In this document: positions 6,756 through 15,533 of the stretch, in pieces
How the letters are laid out: the number at the start of each line of letters is the position of its first letter
How positions within the stretch are numbered: the stretch's first letter is position 1
From: Chryseosolibacter sp039917935
Lineage (GTDB): Bacteria > Bacteroidota > Bacteroidia > Cytophagales > Cyclobacteriaceae
Assembly: GCA_039917935.1 (NCBI GenBank)
Contig: JBDSIM010000108.1
Coordinates: forward strand, 1-45,729
DNA: 45,729 nucleotides
Reading direction: 5' to 3'
The notes under the pieces: generated by a model
The model's database searches: none
Told to the model about the DNA's origin: nothing
The model's input: only the letters and a program-made list of their open reading frames with translations
Made by a program: the position numbers and the translations under genes

Positions 6756-8975
6756 CTACTTAATTAATAACCTCTTTGAAAACCGCTTGCCATTGATCGT
6801 CACCATAACCAGATAAACACCACGGTTGAATTCTTTATTAATATTCATTAAAAAACCGTTGCAGTTTGCCTCACAATATTCCTCTTCAAAGTGTACGATC
6901 TCACCAGTCATACTAAAGATTTCGACCGTTGAGTGAATTTTATCTTCGACCCCATTATACCCTGAAATTGTTAATGCATCCATACCGCTCTGCGGGTTGG
7001 GAAATATATCCAGGTTGCCGGCACCATTTTCACCAGCCTGCGATGCTGTTAATTTTGCAGCCGCGAACGAGGTTGCCGCTTCGCCTACTATAAAAGGCGA
7101 AAGTCTTTTACCATGTATGGGCCTTTCAAGCACTCCGTTCGGCAATTGCCAACCTACCGCAAGATGATCGTAACCGATTCCCTCTTTATGAAGTGCTTCG
7201 ACATAATATTTCCGTCCTGCAATCAGATTAATGGCTGCAGACTTTTGGGAAGTAAATTTGTCCCATTGTCTTTTACCAGTAGCCCCTGTAGCGTAGGCAA
7301 CCTTCACTTTATGAATTGGATTGTCATCAGAACTTAACCAGAGTTCACTTTTATCATCACTTGAAATCCAGAAAGTATAGTTCCCCGTAAAGGGCGGGCA
7401 AATATAGCCTCTCACTCTCGCTCCATAATAATTAGCAATGTTGGTGGGACCTTCAAATATAGTTAGCTCGCTTTTCGAAGAAGGGGATGAGTTAACAGGA
7501 ATGGATGATACCAAGGTGCCTGTAATTCCTGTCCATACTTCTCTTCCAATTTTACCCGTTCCCGGGCAGGATTCACCCTGATCGCCGTCTGTAACAGTGA
7601 CTTTAAAACATTGTGAGATGCCTGGATTACCTCTGGCACTCGTTTGCGAGTATGGAGTAGCACAAATCAAATATTCTCCGGCTTTTATTGCCCATTCCGG
7701 CGCGGATGTCTGGCTTTTAATAAGATAAGGTCCAGGTGAGTTAAGTGTCCGGGTATGTTGATCGGTATTTATTCTGAATCTGACACTGGCCGTACCATCA
7801 CTGGCGATTGCCTTTATATTTATTTCCGCAATGCCAAGCGTATTCTTGTTGATGAGTTGCGCTTCCGAAAGACTCCCAATCTCGGTGTTCGTTTTACCAT
7901 TGATTAAAATCAAATCAGTGATCGCCGGTAAGGTCGCAGCGTTCACAATTTCCAAAAGCACCTTGTCACTATTGCGGGCCCCATCGTTGTCGGTGACCGT
8001 TAGTTCAAATTCAAATGACCCGGTTTTTAAATTATTTAATTTCAGGAATTCTGAATCTGTATCGCTTAACGTCAGGGGTGTTCCACCGGTTTGCTTCCAT
8101 TGGACGGTATTAATATTTCCGTCAGAATCAAAAAAATCACCTATGATATTAACTGACTGGCTTCGCATTGCTATTCGCTGATCTATTCCTGCATTGACGT
8201 ATGGTGTTTTGTTAGCATGATCATTCTTCTTAAACTTCAGCAGCCATTCAAATACCTTGTAACCGTTTGTTCCATTATACACCTCGCTCCACCCGTTGTG
8301 ATTTCGCGCATGCAAAATATTTAAACGAGGCTTGTATCTACCGGAAGGTTGGCACGCTTTCACAGCATTGATCATATCAACCGAGTAGGTTGGGGGCGCG
8401 ACTCCATCGCCATCGCCATGAAAAGCCCAGATTGGAATATCTTTTATCGGACATGCCTGAGACAAATCTGAGCGGCCAGACAAGGGAAGTAAAGCAGCTA
8501 CCTTTTCAGGAAAGGCAGCAGCATAAGTCCAGGCTCCCGTGCCACCTCTGCTTATTCCTGTAACGTAAATACGGTTAAGATCAACTTTATAATTTGCAAT
8601 AACGTATCGAACTACTTCGTCAATATATTCGGCGGACCATTGAATTTCAGGATCTGCAGGATCGGGTTTCAATTGCGGAGTTAAAACAATAAATGGCAAA
8701 TCCTTTGGCCATCTGTTCAAATAGATGAGACGGCAGGGCATTTGTTCCGGATTTTTGCTGGTCAATTCAGTTAAATCATTACTGGTCTCTCCCTTTGAAT
8801 GAAGGCTTAACAGGAGTGGAAATTTCGATGGACTTGTAGCATACCCCGGCGGCGTATACAATAGGAACTTAGTGCCTGCAGGACTTTGGAATTCACCCTG
8901 CTGAGAAAAGCTAATGTTAACCTGAATGAGTAACAGAAGGGATGTCAAAAGAAAGCTTCTGGATTTCTTTATCAT
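6756..8975 (-). CDS. Secreted esterase with PKD-like, PA14 and type IX sorting domains
   Basis: A 739-residue protein. Residues 1-24 are a signal peptide (MIKKSRSFLLTSLLLLIQVNISFS). Residues about 30-250 are an alpha/beta-hydrolase fold: the nucleophile elbow GISRGG near 140, a candidate acid in FHGDGDG near 186, and a His in HNGWSEVY near 226. Residues about 259-344 form a PKD-like domain, 474-629 a PA14 domain that in other proteins binds sugars, and 654-739 a type IX secretion C-terminal domain with LDIFPNP and GVYLVMV, ending KRFSKRLLIK. It is probably exported and attached at the surface, perhaps deacylating a polysaccharide. The ATG at 8973-8975 starts a clean signal peptide; the frame runs 16 codons further upstream. 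Confidence 0.86.
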   Translation of the reverse strand: MIKKSRSFLLTSLLLLIQVNISFSQQGEFQSPAGTKFLLYTPPGYATSPSKFPLLLSLHSKGETSNDLTELTSKNPEQMPCRLIYLNRWPKDLPFIVLTPQLKPDPADPEIQWSAEYIDEVVRYVIANYKVDLNRIYVTGISRGGTGAWTYAAAFPEKVAALLPLSGRSDLSQACPIKDIPIWAFHGDGDGVAPPTYSVDMINAVKACQPSGRYKPRLNILHARNHNGWSEVYNGTNGYKVFEWLLKFKKNDHANKTPYVNAGIDQRIAMRSQSVNIIGDFFDSDGNINTVQWKQTGGTPLTLSDTDSEFLKLNNLKTGSFEFELTVTDNDGARNSDKVLLEIVNAATLPAITDLILINGKTNTEIGSLSEAQLINKNTLGIAEINIKAIASDGTASVRFRINTDQHTRTLNSPGPYLIKSQTSAPEWAIKAGEYLICATPYSQTSARGNPGISQCFKVTVTDGDQGESCPGTGKIGREVWTGITGTLVSSIPVNSSPSSKSELTIFEGPTNIANYYGARVRGYICPPFTGNYTFWISSDDKSELWLSSDDNPIHKVKVAYATGATGKRQWDKFTSQKSAAINLIAGRKYYVEALHKEGIGYDHLAVGWQLPNGVLERPIHGKRLSPFIVGEAATSFAAAKLTASQAGENGAGNLDIFPNPQSGMDALTISGYNGVEDKIHSTVEIFSMTGEIVHFEEEYCEANCNGFLMNINKEFNRGVYLVMVTINGKRFSKRLLIK

Positions 8976-9443
8976 AAAAGTCTCTGTTAACGATCCGCCT
9001 GGCCGATCATGTAATTCAAACATGTACTAAAAGTATGCCTGCTGGTTTGCGGTTAGAGGAAAATAGGCATATTCATCTGCGAGGCGGTTTTCACAAGATT
9101 AGCGCTAATACCGAAATGCCGCAACCAACATTAAATCCTGTCCCCCGTGTCTCATCTCTCGTGGACGTGGTGGTGGTGCTCTGATGTGGCCGTACGCCGG
9201 GTTAACTTGCCAGACGCAGAGAGTGCCTGAGACAGGAGACTGCGACGACGGAGGATGAGCTAGCCAAGAACCCATGCTGACATAGACTCAGTTGTGGCTT
9301 TTACTTCCACGGAAAGACTTGATTTTAAAATAGATTTTAGAAGGCGCACGGAACTACCTTCCGCGCGAGAGGACAGTATTTAAAAACAAATCCATGGGTG
9401 GGATGTCCTTTTTACACTAATGGCAATGAAACCTTCAATCGAC
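8976..9443. other. Long intergenic region with hairpins; no gene recognised
   Basis: This 468-bp gap lies between the secreted esterase and the anti-sigma gene. No credible ORF was found. It contains TCCTGTC at 9136-9142 matched by GACAGGA at 9231-9237, a nine-position stem with one mismatch at 9345-9353 and 9359-9367, and an AGGACA/TGTCCT pair around 9370-9409 followed by five T. The middle part (about 9140-9290) is visibly more GC-rich than the surrounding spacers and has no repeats of the neighbouring genes. It could be a structured RNA, or the remains of a mobile element; I cannot tell which. Confidence 0.5.
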
Positions 9444-9971
9444 CTAACTCTTCCTTACTTCTTTTACTTTCGCTTTTTCTGCCGGTTTAAATTCGTCTTC
9501 AAGTTTTTGGAGGTGCTGATTCAACAAGTCAATCCTGACTAATAAATTTAAAACCAAAGCGTCTTTAACTTTTTGGCCTGGTCTTGATTTCATTTCCTCT
9601 TTTAACACCAGGTACATTGCTTCCAGCTGCTCAAAATCGTGCGTAAAACCATTTAGTCCTTCATTTCTTTTAAACTCATCAATGAGGTCAATTTTTTGGG
9701 AAATCTGTTGAATATAAAATGTCTCGACGTCGGTAAATTCCTTCAACGCAAGGGCATTGTTTCTCATGACCGACTCTTTTGGAATCAATAAATATCCTGA
9801 TAACGCCATGAAGACGATCGCTGCGGCACGCCAAAGGGTTAAAGAATCCCACCATGATCTATGATGCAGCCCTAATGATGCCTCGATTCCTTTCCAAATG
9901 CCAGGAGATGCTTCCTTATCATCAAAGGCGCTGCGGTTCCGATGAACAAAATCCTCTAACTGATCCTTCAT
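9444..9971 (-). CDS. Probable anti-sigma factor (single-pass membrane protein)
   Basis: A 175-residue protein encoded directly after the ECF sigma factor, with a four-base ATGA overlap of stop and start. It has an N-terminal cytosolic helix (MKDQLEDFVHRNRSAFDDKEASP), a single predicted membrane segment around residues 47-63 (LWRAAAIVFMALSGYLL), and a helical periplasmic tail that includes VETFYIQQISQKIDLIDEFKRNEG. No zinc-binding HxxxCxxC motif is visible. The order and topology make it the likely membrane-bound regulator that holds the sigma factor until a signal releases it. This is inferred from context; the family itself is poorly conserved. Confidence 0.72.
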   Translation of the reverse strand: MKDQLEDFVHRNRSAFDDKEASPGIWKGIEASLGLHHRSWWDSLTLWRAAAIVFMALSGYLLIPKESVMRNNALALKEFTDVETFYIQQISQKIDLIDEFKRNEGLNGFTHDFEQLEAMYLVLKEEMKSRPGQKVKDALVLNLLVRIDLLNQHLQKLEDEFKPAEKAKVKEVRKS

Positions 9972-10513
9972 ATTGCAATAGTTAATTTTTCTCTCAACTT
10001 TCCTTTTGCCCTATTCAATTGCGATTTGGAGGTAGACTCTGTGATGCCCAGAATTTCTGCAATCTCCTGGTGATCATAACCCTCAAGCAAATATAACGAA
10101 AGCACAGCGCGATACCCGTCGGGTAATTCTTCAATGGCTTTTTTTACCCGGTCAATGGTCAATTCTTCCTTATAGTATCCCGGGGTTTCCTCTTCCGCCA
10201 CATCCCATTGTTCGTCATCGGGCATTTCTTCATGTTTTTTCTTCTTTAAAAAATTAATGGATTTATTCACCACGATACGTTTTAACCACGCCCCGAAAGT
10301 AGCATCAGCCCTGTAGCTGCCCAGGTTTTTAAAGGCGCTGATAAAAGCTTCCTGGAGGGCATCCTCCGCGTCCTCTGACCGGCCGGTTATTCGATAGCTC
10401 ACATTGAACATAGAGCGGGAATAAAGCTTATAGATCCTGTAATGAGCCTCCCGGTCACCCGCTTTGCAACGGGCAATCAACTCATCATGTATATTCAATA
10501 CCTGTTGCTCCAA
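9968..10513 (-). CDS. ECF-type RNA polymerase sigma factor
   Basis: A 181-residue sigma-70 family protein. Region 2 includes SRSMFNVSYRITGRSEDAEDALQEAFISAFKNLGSYR and region 4 includes a helix-turn-helix in HQEIAEILGITESTSKSQLNRAKGKLREKL. The start is TTG at 10511-10513; no ATG exists before the conserved region, and the next Met lies inside the core. It overlaps its anti-sigma partner by four bases. Its target regulon is not visible in the window, although the esterase next to the pair and the nearby accessory genes are candidates. The two genes form a transcription unit with a 128-bp gap to cca. Confidence 0.9.
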   Translation of the reverse strand: MEQQVLNIHDELIARCKAGDREAHYRIYKLYSRSMFNVSYRITGRSEDAEDALQEAFISAFKNLGSYRADATFGAWLKRIVVNKSINFLKKKKHEEMPDDEQWDVAEEETPGYYKEELTIDRVKKAIEELPDGYRAVLSLYLLEGYDHQEIAEILGITESTSKSQLNRAKGKLREKLTIAI

Positions 10514-10641
10514 GCTGATTTCCGGGCTTTTTATGTAAAGACAAGGTAAGGATTAAAAGGTTGCATGCCGGCTAACTGGTTCCGGTTAACCAATCCGATT
10601 GGGAGTTTTTCGTGGTTGCAAAGACCAAAAGATCACCACGG

Positions 10642-12075
10642 TTATGGACGACTGCTACGGGGTTCTTTCGCCTCTTTCAATCCTCTTTCCGCGGCAATTT
10701 TTTGGAGCAGGTCCATGGCTTCCTGCCGGTCATTTTTTATTTCTCCTTCCAGTATGGCTTCCTTGATTTGTTCTTTTATTTCACCAACGATCTTACTGGG
10801 GGGAAGGTTAAACATCTCAATAATTTCATCACCGGTAACCGGGGGCTGGAAATTACGGATATGATCTTTCTGCTCGACCTCGCCCATCTTCTGTTCTACA
10901 AGGTCGAAGTTTTTCAAAAATTTGGATACCTTTTCATGGTTCTTGGAAGTGATATCAGCCCGGCACAATTTCATCAGCGCGTCAACATCATTTCCCGCTT
11001 CAAATAATAATCTTCGTATGGCGGAGTCAGAGACATTGCGTACTAATGGAATTGGCCGCAGATGAAGCCGAACCAGTTTCTGAACAAAGACCATGCGCTC
11101 ATCCATGGGTAATTTTAAACGCCGGAAAATAGCGGGCGTCATTCGCGCTCCCTTTTCCTCATGGCCATGAAATGTCCATCCATGGGTCTCATCATATTTT
11201 TTGGTAGCTGGCTTGGCAATGTCATGCATGATGGCAGCCCACCGCAGCCAGAGGTCATCAGAAACTTTTGCAACGTTATCCAGCACCTGAAGGGTGTGAA
11301 AAAAATTATCTTTATGGGCATTATTTCCCACGTATGCTACACCGTGAAGGTCAACCATTTCAGGAAAAAATTGCTTTAGTAAACCGCTGTGAAAAAGAAG
11401 TTTAAAGCCGTAGGAAGGAACATGACTAAGAATGACCTTATTCAATTCTTCAACAATTCTTTCACCTGAAATTATTTTTAACCGGTCCGCCTGTGAAGTC
11501 AGCGCGCCAAAAGTGTCCGCTTCAATATCAAAATTTAACTGGGACGCGAACCGCACACCGCGCATCATTCTTAGCGGGTCATCAGAAAAGGTAATAACAG
11601 GATCCAACGGAGTGCGTAAGGTTTTTGTTTTGATATCTCCCACTCCATCAAATGGGTCGATCAATTCACCAAATGTTTTTTTATTCAACGAAACGGCCAG
11701 TGCATTAATCGTAAAATCCCTTCTTTTAAGATCGTCGGATAAGGAGCCGTCTTCCACTATTGGTTTCCTGGAATCGTTGCGATAAGACTCTTTCCGGGCG
11801 CCGACGAACTCCACATCCCGATCGTCCGTCGCGATCTGGGCTGTACCAAAATTTTTAAAAACGGAAACATTTACCTGTGGGCCTAAAGCTTTTGCCACTT
11901 CCATGGCCAGTTCAATGCCGCTGCCGACACATACCACATCGATATCTTTCGAGGCTCTCTTTAAAAGGGTGTCCCGCACGTACCCACCGACCACATAGGT
12001 TTCGAGTGAGCGTTGGTCTGCAACCCTGGCGATGGTTTCAAAAATCGCATGATCGAGCGATGAAGAGAGATTCAT
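10642..12075 (-). CDS. cca: CCA tRNA nucleotidyltransferase with HD domain
   Basis: A 477-residue enzyme that adds or repairs the 3' CCA of tRNA. The class II signature VVGGYVRD is at residues 28-35 and the metal-binding DID at 44-46; RRDFTINALA and DPLRMMRGVRFA follow. A C-terminal HD phosphohydrolase domain includes LRWAAIMHDIAKPATK and the VRLHLRPIPL region. This arrangement matches bacterial class II enzymes with an extra HD domain (as in E. coli Cca), so it may have phosphatase or phosphodiesterase activity too. It starts with ATG at 12073-12075 and runs minus. The repeat AATCCTGA-type element lies just upstream. Confidence 0.94.
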   Translation of the reverse strand: MNLSSSLDHAIFETIARVADQRSLETYVVGGYVRDTLLKRASKDIDVVCVGSGIELAMEVAKALGPQVNVSVFKNFGTAQIATDDRDVEFVGARKESYRNDSRKPIVEDGSLSDDLKRRDFTINALAVSLNKKTFGELIDPFDGVGDIKTKTLRTPLDPVITFSDDPLRMMRGVRFASQLNFDIEADTFGALTSQADRLKIISGERIVEELNKVILSHVPSYGFKLLFHSGLLKQFFPEMVDLHGVAYVGNNAHKDNFFHTLQVLDNVAKVSDDLWLRWAAIMHDIAKPATKKYDETHGWTFHGHEEKGARMTPAIFRRLKLPMDERMVFVQKLVRLHLRPIPLVRNVSDSAIRRLLFEAGNDVDALMKLCRADITSKNHEKVSKFLKNFDLVEQKMGEVEQKDHIRNFQPPVTGDEIIEMFNLPPSKIVGEIKEQIKEAILEGEIKNDRQEAMDLLQKIAAERGLKEAKEPRSSRP

Positions 12076-12082
12076 GGTGCGA

Positions 12083-12113
12083 ATTTAATCAGGATTTTCA
12101 GGATTAATGGATT
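12083..12113. repeat. AATCCTGA-type intergenic repeat
   Basis: Read on the minus strand this segment is a run of closely related octamers: AATCC, TTAATCCTGA, AAATCCTGA, TTAA. It sits in the leader of cca. Similar AATCC(T)GA runs are common between genes in many bacteria, so it is likely a scattered repeat, but its function is unknown. Confidence 0.45.
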
Positions 12114-12286
12114 GCCTGGGTTATTCTTCACAGTATCGCAGGCGAAACTATTAGTGAAGTAAGGTGTCTCCATGGATTTAAAGCCAATGAAAACTCAAGA
12201 TTTAAACTCAATGCGAACATGTTCCTAAATCAATATGTTTCTTAAATATTGAAATTAAAGGTGTTTACTTTCCTGAAACGAAAATC

Positions 12287-12332
12287 AAAAAAAAATATGA
12301 ATATTTTCTCTTTTATATGGCTCTTAAGCCAT
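12287..12332 (-). terminator. Candidate terminator of the Tat-glycosidase gene
   Basis: On the minus strand, a 6-bp stem (12317-12322 with 12327-12332, four-base loop) comes first after the gene, then an AT-rich hairpin of seven pairs, then nine T residues (12287-12295). The second hairpin and T-run together look like a rho-independent terminator. Confidence 0.6.
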
Positions 12333-12337
12333 TGTTC

Positions 12338-14632
12338 CTAAACGATAACAACCACTTCATGATCGCGAACAAATTTGATTTCAAATTCACTCCAGCCATC
12401 CTTCACGATCGATGGAATCCGTTCATCGATTACCAATGTGCGCAGACTCTTACCGCCAACGCCTTTCGGTAACTTAATTTTTATTTTTAAAGGTCCGATA
12501 TTTACAAATTCATGTATGGGTGCGCGCCAGGTCGCCGCACTGGTCAGGTTGATGACATGTAAAACCAAACGGTCTGACTGACGATAGAGATGACAATCAA
12601 CCAGGCCTGGTCCTTCTACAGTCAAAGGAATGTTATCTTTTACCGCCCAGCGAATAAGGTTTTCGAGCAGGTTTCCATGATCGGGAAGATTATGGCGGGC
12701 AAACTGCCTGTCAATGTCTGCGGGCAAAAAAGCAATCCGGCTTCCCTGAGTATTTGTGTTGATAATTAATCCTGGAATATCCGTTTTCGGCACCCGCATC
12801 CAGGCAGTTTCGGGAGGATAAACTGGGAAGTCTGGAATGAAAGTCATCAGTACTTCCGCGTGTGGCTCGAGGCGGTGCGCCTTCAGGAAGCCACCATAGG
12901 GCAGGATATCAGTTTCTTCAAAACCGTTGAAGATCTCATGCCGCTTGCCAGAAATTTTCGGCTCCACGTCATTGTGCGGCCCCTGCATCTGGCCACGCAA
13001 CTCTGGGGTTAGGCGAAGGTAGGTGTGATTGCCACCTTCCGCTTTTGAACTGTGAGATTCTGTGACATGAATGCCCAACAAATCACCGAGGGCATAATCT
13101 TTCCTGAGTTCTCCTTCTTCATTGTACAAACTGGTCTCATCCGTAGCAATTAAACTTCCGCCATTTTGAACGAATCGTTTAACGCTTGCAATCTGATCAT
13201 CCTTCATTAAAGCAAGATTCGGCAATATGAGCAGTGAGAACTGATCCGCATCGCGGTCAATATGGTCCGCATGAACTGGCAGATAAGGAATTTTTGCGCG
13301 GATGAGGGCTTCTGTCATTCCACGCCAAGGAAGTTCCACTAACTCATCAGCGTCGTCTCGTCCATAAAAATCCGTGTTCTGCTGAGACCAAACAACACCA
13401 ACGGTGGCAATAGGCGTACGATTGATCAGGAATTCCTCATGGTCTTTATGCCACTTTAAGAGCGGCTCAACTGTTTTATACATTCGTCGATCTTCATGAT
13501 AGGCAGCTACCATGTGCCACCAGGGTTGGATACCGCCGGCCATGCCTTCTACTACCCACATTCGCGCTTCCGGTTCAGGCTTGCTTGTCAGTCTGAAAGT
13601 TGGCCTGCCCGCTTGATACATCGCCATACTTTCCGGTGCTAGTTTATCCCATCCAAGTAAACCATGAATGACTTTTCCGATTTGGCCATTGCGCTGAAAT
13701 CCACTTTCGTTATGACGGCTTTGGTCATCGAGCATCAGGATGTCGGCCCGTTTGCAAATCTCCTTGTAGTCGCGAAAACTCCTGCTTTGACCGCCAATGG
13801 AACCGCTGTTCATACCTGACCAAATGCAATTATCTCCTCCGGATGCCTTGGTAGTCTTGTTATTTAGATCCCAAATCTCAAGCCTGCGATCATAGTTCCA
13901 GCGGATCCATCTCTTGTACACCGCATCATTCCAGTTCTTGACAAGGGGAATGTTACTTCCAGTCTTTTCCCTAAAACTACTTTTGCAGTAATCACAATAA
14001 CAGATCGATTCCCGGCCCAGACCACTCCAGCTATTATCGGTAAATCCCTCGGGATGATACATTTCGGCAATTTCGCTCAGAATTGACGGGATATGTTTTT
14101 GATAGTAAGGACTGTTCACACATGAGATGTATAGCTCGCCCGCTTTGTAAGGTTTGCCGGATGCATCGAGGGCAAACCAATCGGGATGGGCCTGATAAAA
14201 TTCTTCATGCGCTCTGTTGGAATCCATACGGGCAAACACTACAATTCCATCTTCATGCGCCGCGCGACATAATTCGCCGAACAGATCTCTATCCTGTAAG
14301 TATTGCGCCCTGCGATGAAGGGGAATACGCGAGGGATAATAGGCGACGATCCCTCCAGCATTAATGATCACGCCTTTAGTGCCCGTCTGCTTCCAGTACT
14401 TTCGCCACCAGGGAATATCGTATTGCATAGGATCCTTTTCCGTGATATTAATCTGGCCCCATCGCGTGACCCTCTTATACCAGGGTGCCATCGATTGACT
14501 GATACCCGCCACCAAAGGTTTTCCATAAAATAGGCCAAGGTCTGCAGCAGCGAAAGTGACGGTGGCAATCGCCGATTTTTTTAGGAAAGACCTGCGACTG
14601 TCATCCCCATCGTTAAATTTTGAATCGGTCAT
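12338..14632 (-). CDS. Tat-exported glycosyl-hydrolase-like protein (GHL6 / GH42-related)
   Basis: A 764-residue protein with a twin-arginine signal (SRRSFLKKS, residues 12-20). The N-terminal (beta/alpha)8 part includes WKQTGTKGVIINAGGIVAYYPSR, FARMDSNRAH, LYISCVNSPYY, GFTDNSWSG and CYCDYCKSSFREKTG, which resemble the hypothetical glycosyl hydrolase 6 family; a later segment resembles the trimerisation domain of beta-galactosidases (SLLILPNLALM, VQNGGSLIATDETS), followed by a beta-sandwich C-terminus. The role is probably cleavage of a plant or algal carbohydrate in the periplasm. It starts with ATG at 14630-14632, has no operon partner, and is flanked by long spacers. The catalytic acid and nucleophile cannot be assigned with certainty, so the enzyme class is tentative. 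Confidence 0.78.
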   Translation of the reverse strand: MTDSKFNDGDDSRRSFLKKSAIATVTFAAADLGLFYGKPLVAGISQSMAPWYKRVTRWGQINITEKDPMQYDIPWWRKYWKQTGTKGVIINAGGIVAYYPSRIPLHRRAQYLQDRDLFGELCRAAHEDGIVVFARMDSNRAHEEFYQAHPDWFALDASGKPYKAGELYISCVNSPYYQKHIPSILSEIAEMYHPEGFTDNSWSGLGRESICYCDYCKSSFREKTGSNIPLVKNWNDAVYKRWIRWNYDRRLEIWDLNNKTTKASGGDNCIWSGMNSGSIGGQSRSFRDYKEICKRADILMLDDQSRHNESGFQRNGQIGKVIHGLLGWDKLAPESMAMYQAGRPTFRLTSKPEPEARMWVVEGMAGGIQPWWHMVAAYHEDRRMYKTVEPLLKWHKDHEEFLINRTPIATVGVVWSQQNTDFYGRDDADELVELPWRGMTEALIRAKIPYLPVHADHIDRDADQFSLLILPNLALMKDDQIASVKRFVQNGGSLIATDETSLYNEEGELRKDYALGDLLGIHVTESHSSKAEGGNHTYLRLTPELRGQMQGPHNDVEPKISGKRHEIFNGFEETDILPYGGFLKAHRLEPHAEVLMTFIPDFPVYPPETAWMRVPKTDIPGLIINTNTQGSRIAFLPADIDRQFARHNLPDHGNLLENLIRWAVKDNIPLTVEGPGLVDCHLYRQSDRLVLHVINLTSAATWRAPIHEFVNIGPLKIKIKLPKGVGGKSLRTLVIDERIPSIVKDGWSEFEIKFVRDHEVVVIV

Positions 14633-15533
14633 GATGCGTACATTATTTGTAATGAATATTGGTTACTTAGCTTTTACATCAGACAGAACCCATTCCCGGA
14701 AATCATAGAATCACCAGAAATTCTGCCATTTAAATATAAAGAAACGCTAATGATCTGATACCACATTATGGCAAATTGCTGCCACTGTGGTCGACGACGA
14801 AATTAGGCCGGAAAACGTGGTCTGAAAAAGCTGGAAACGAAAAAGCTTGCAAAGGGAACACGCGTGGGTTTTTTCTTCAAAAAAGATTGTGTCGCCGTCT
14901 ATATTTTAAGATTGGTAACAATCGTTGGATAGTGAACTATGAAATAGGCATCTTAATTCTTTCAATGAAGGCGGGTATCCTTATACCGAAATGTTGCCTT
15001 TTGTTATGAAAACCATTGGCCTTAAGAATTTATTATTGACGCCAGTATCCATCCATTTCCAAGTATAAAGCTAAGGTCCCGCGCTGTCGTTCGATGTGCA
15101 TACATAGTCTGTCTGTTCGAAAGTTGCCCGGGAAATTGAAGTAATCCGAATGCTGAATTCCGTTGCCTTGAATGGAGCCAATCCCTGAACTTATTAAACG
15201 AGTCGTATTAGCATACTAATAAATTTTACTTAGGTAAAGAGATTAAGATCGAAGTGTAATCCTATTTTGGTCTCCCGGCCCTACATCTCAATTTTTAGCA
15301 TTTCTCAATTGTGCTAATCCTCCTAATCCGTAATTCTCTAAGTCCAATTTAGCGACCAACTCAAACTTTGTCAGCCAGGAAAACCGGCAGCAGAATGATC
15401 ATAAACAGGCACATGGCATCAGCAATAAAACGATTACCTAAATCAGTTGGGGTTGTTGGGACAAAAAATGTAATAATTACCCCGAAAAATCTACCTTTGT
15501 GCCCGGTTAATCGAAAAAGGGTCAATCCTGAAC
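14633..15533. other. 900-bp intergenic region before pyrG; little structure
   Basis: No convincing gene is present; short open frames here lack a start context and family resemblance. Visible elements are an AT palindrome TATTAG-CATA-CTAATA at 15206-15221, a TTTAC-TTAG-GTAAA hairpin at 15225-15238, a T6-CTTC-A6 palindrome around 14869-14884, and the -7 box of pyrG near the right end. The region has few repeats and no remains of genes I can read, and could be the site of a past deletion. Confidence 0.6.
15492..15499 (+). promoter_or_regulatory. Candidate -7 element of pyrG
   Basis: TACCTTTG matches TAnnTTTG, 34 bp upstream of the pyrG ATG. No TTG is at the expected spacing, so this is a partial promoter match. 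Confidence 0.5.

Noticed and set aside
12287..12332. CRISPR or direct-repeat array around the A-run
   Set aside because: There are no repeated units with spacers; the structure fits a terminator.
14776..15009. A 77-codon plus-strand frame in the pyrG upstream region
   Set aside because: No family resemblance, no ribosome-binding site, and composition unlike the real genes nearby.
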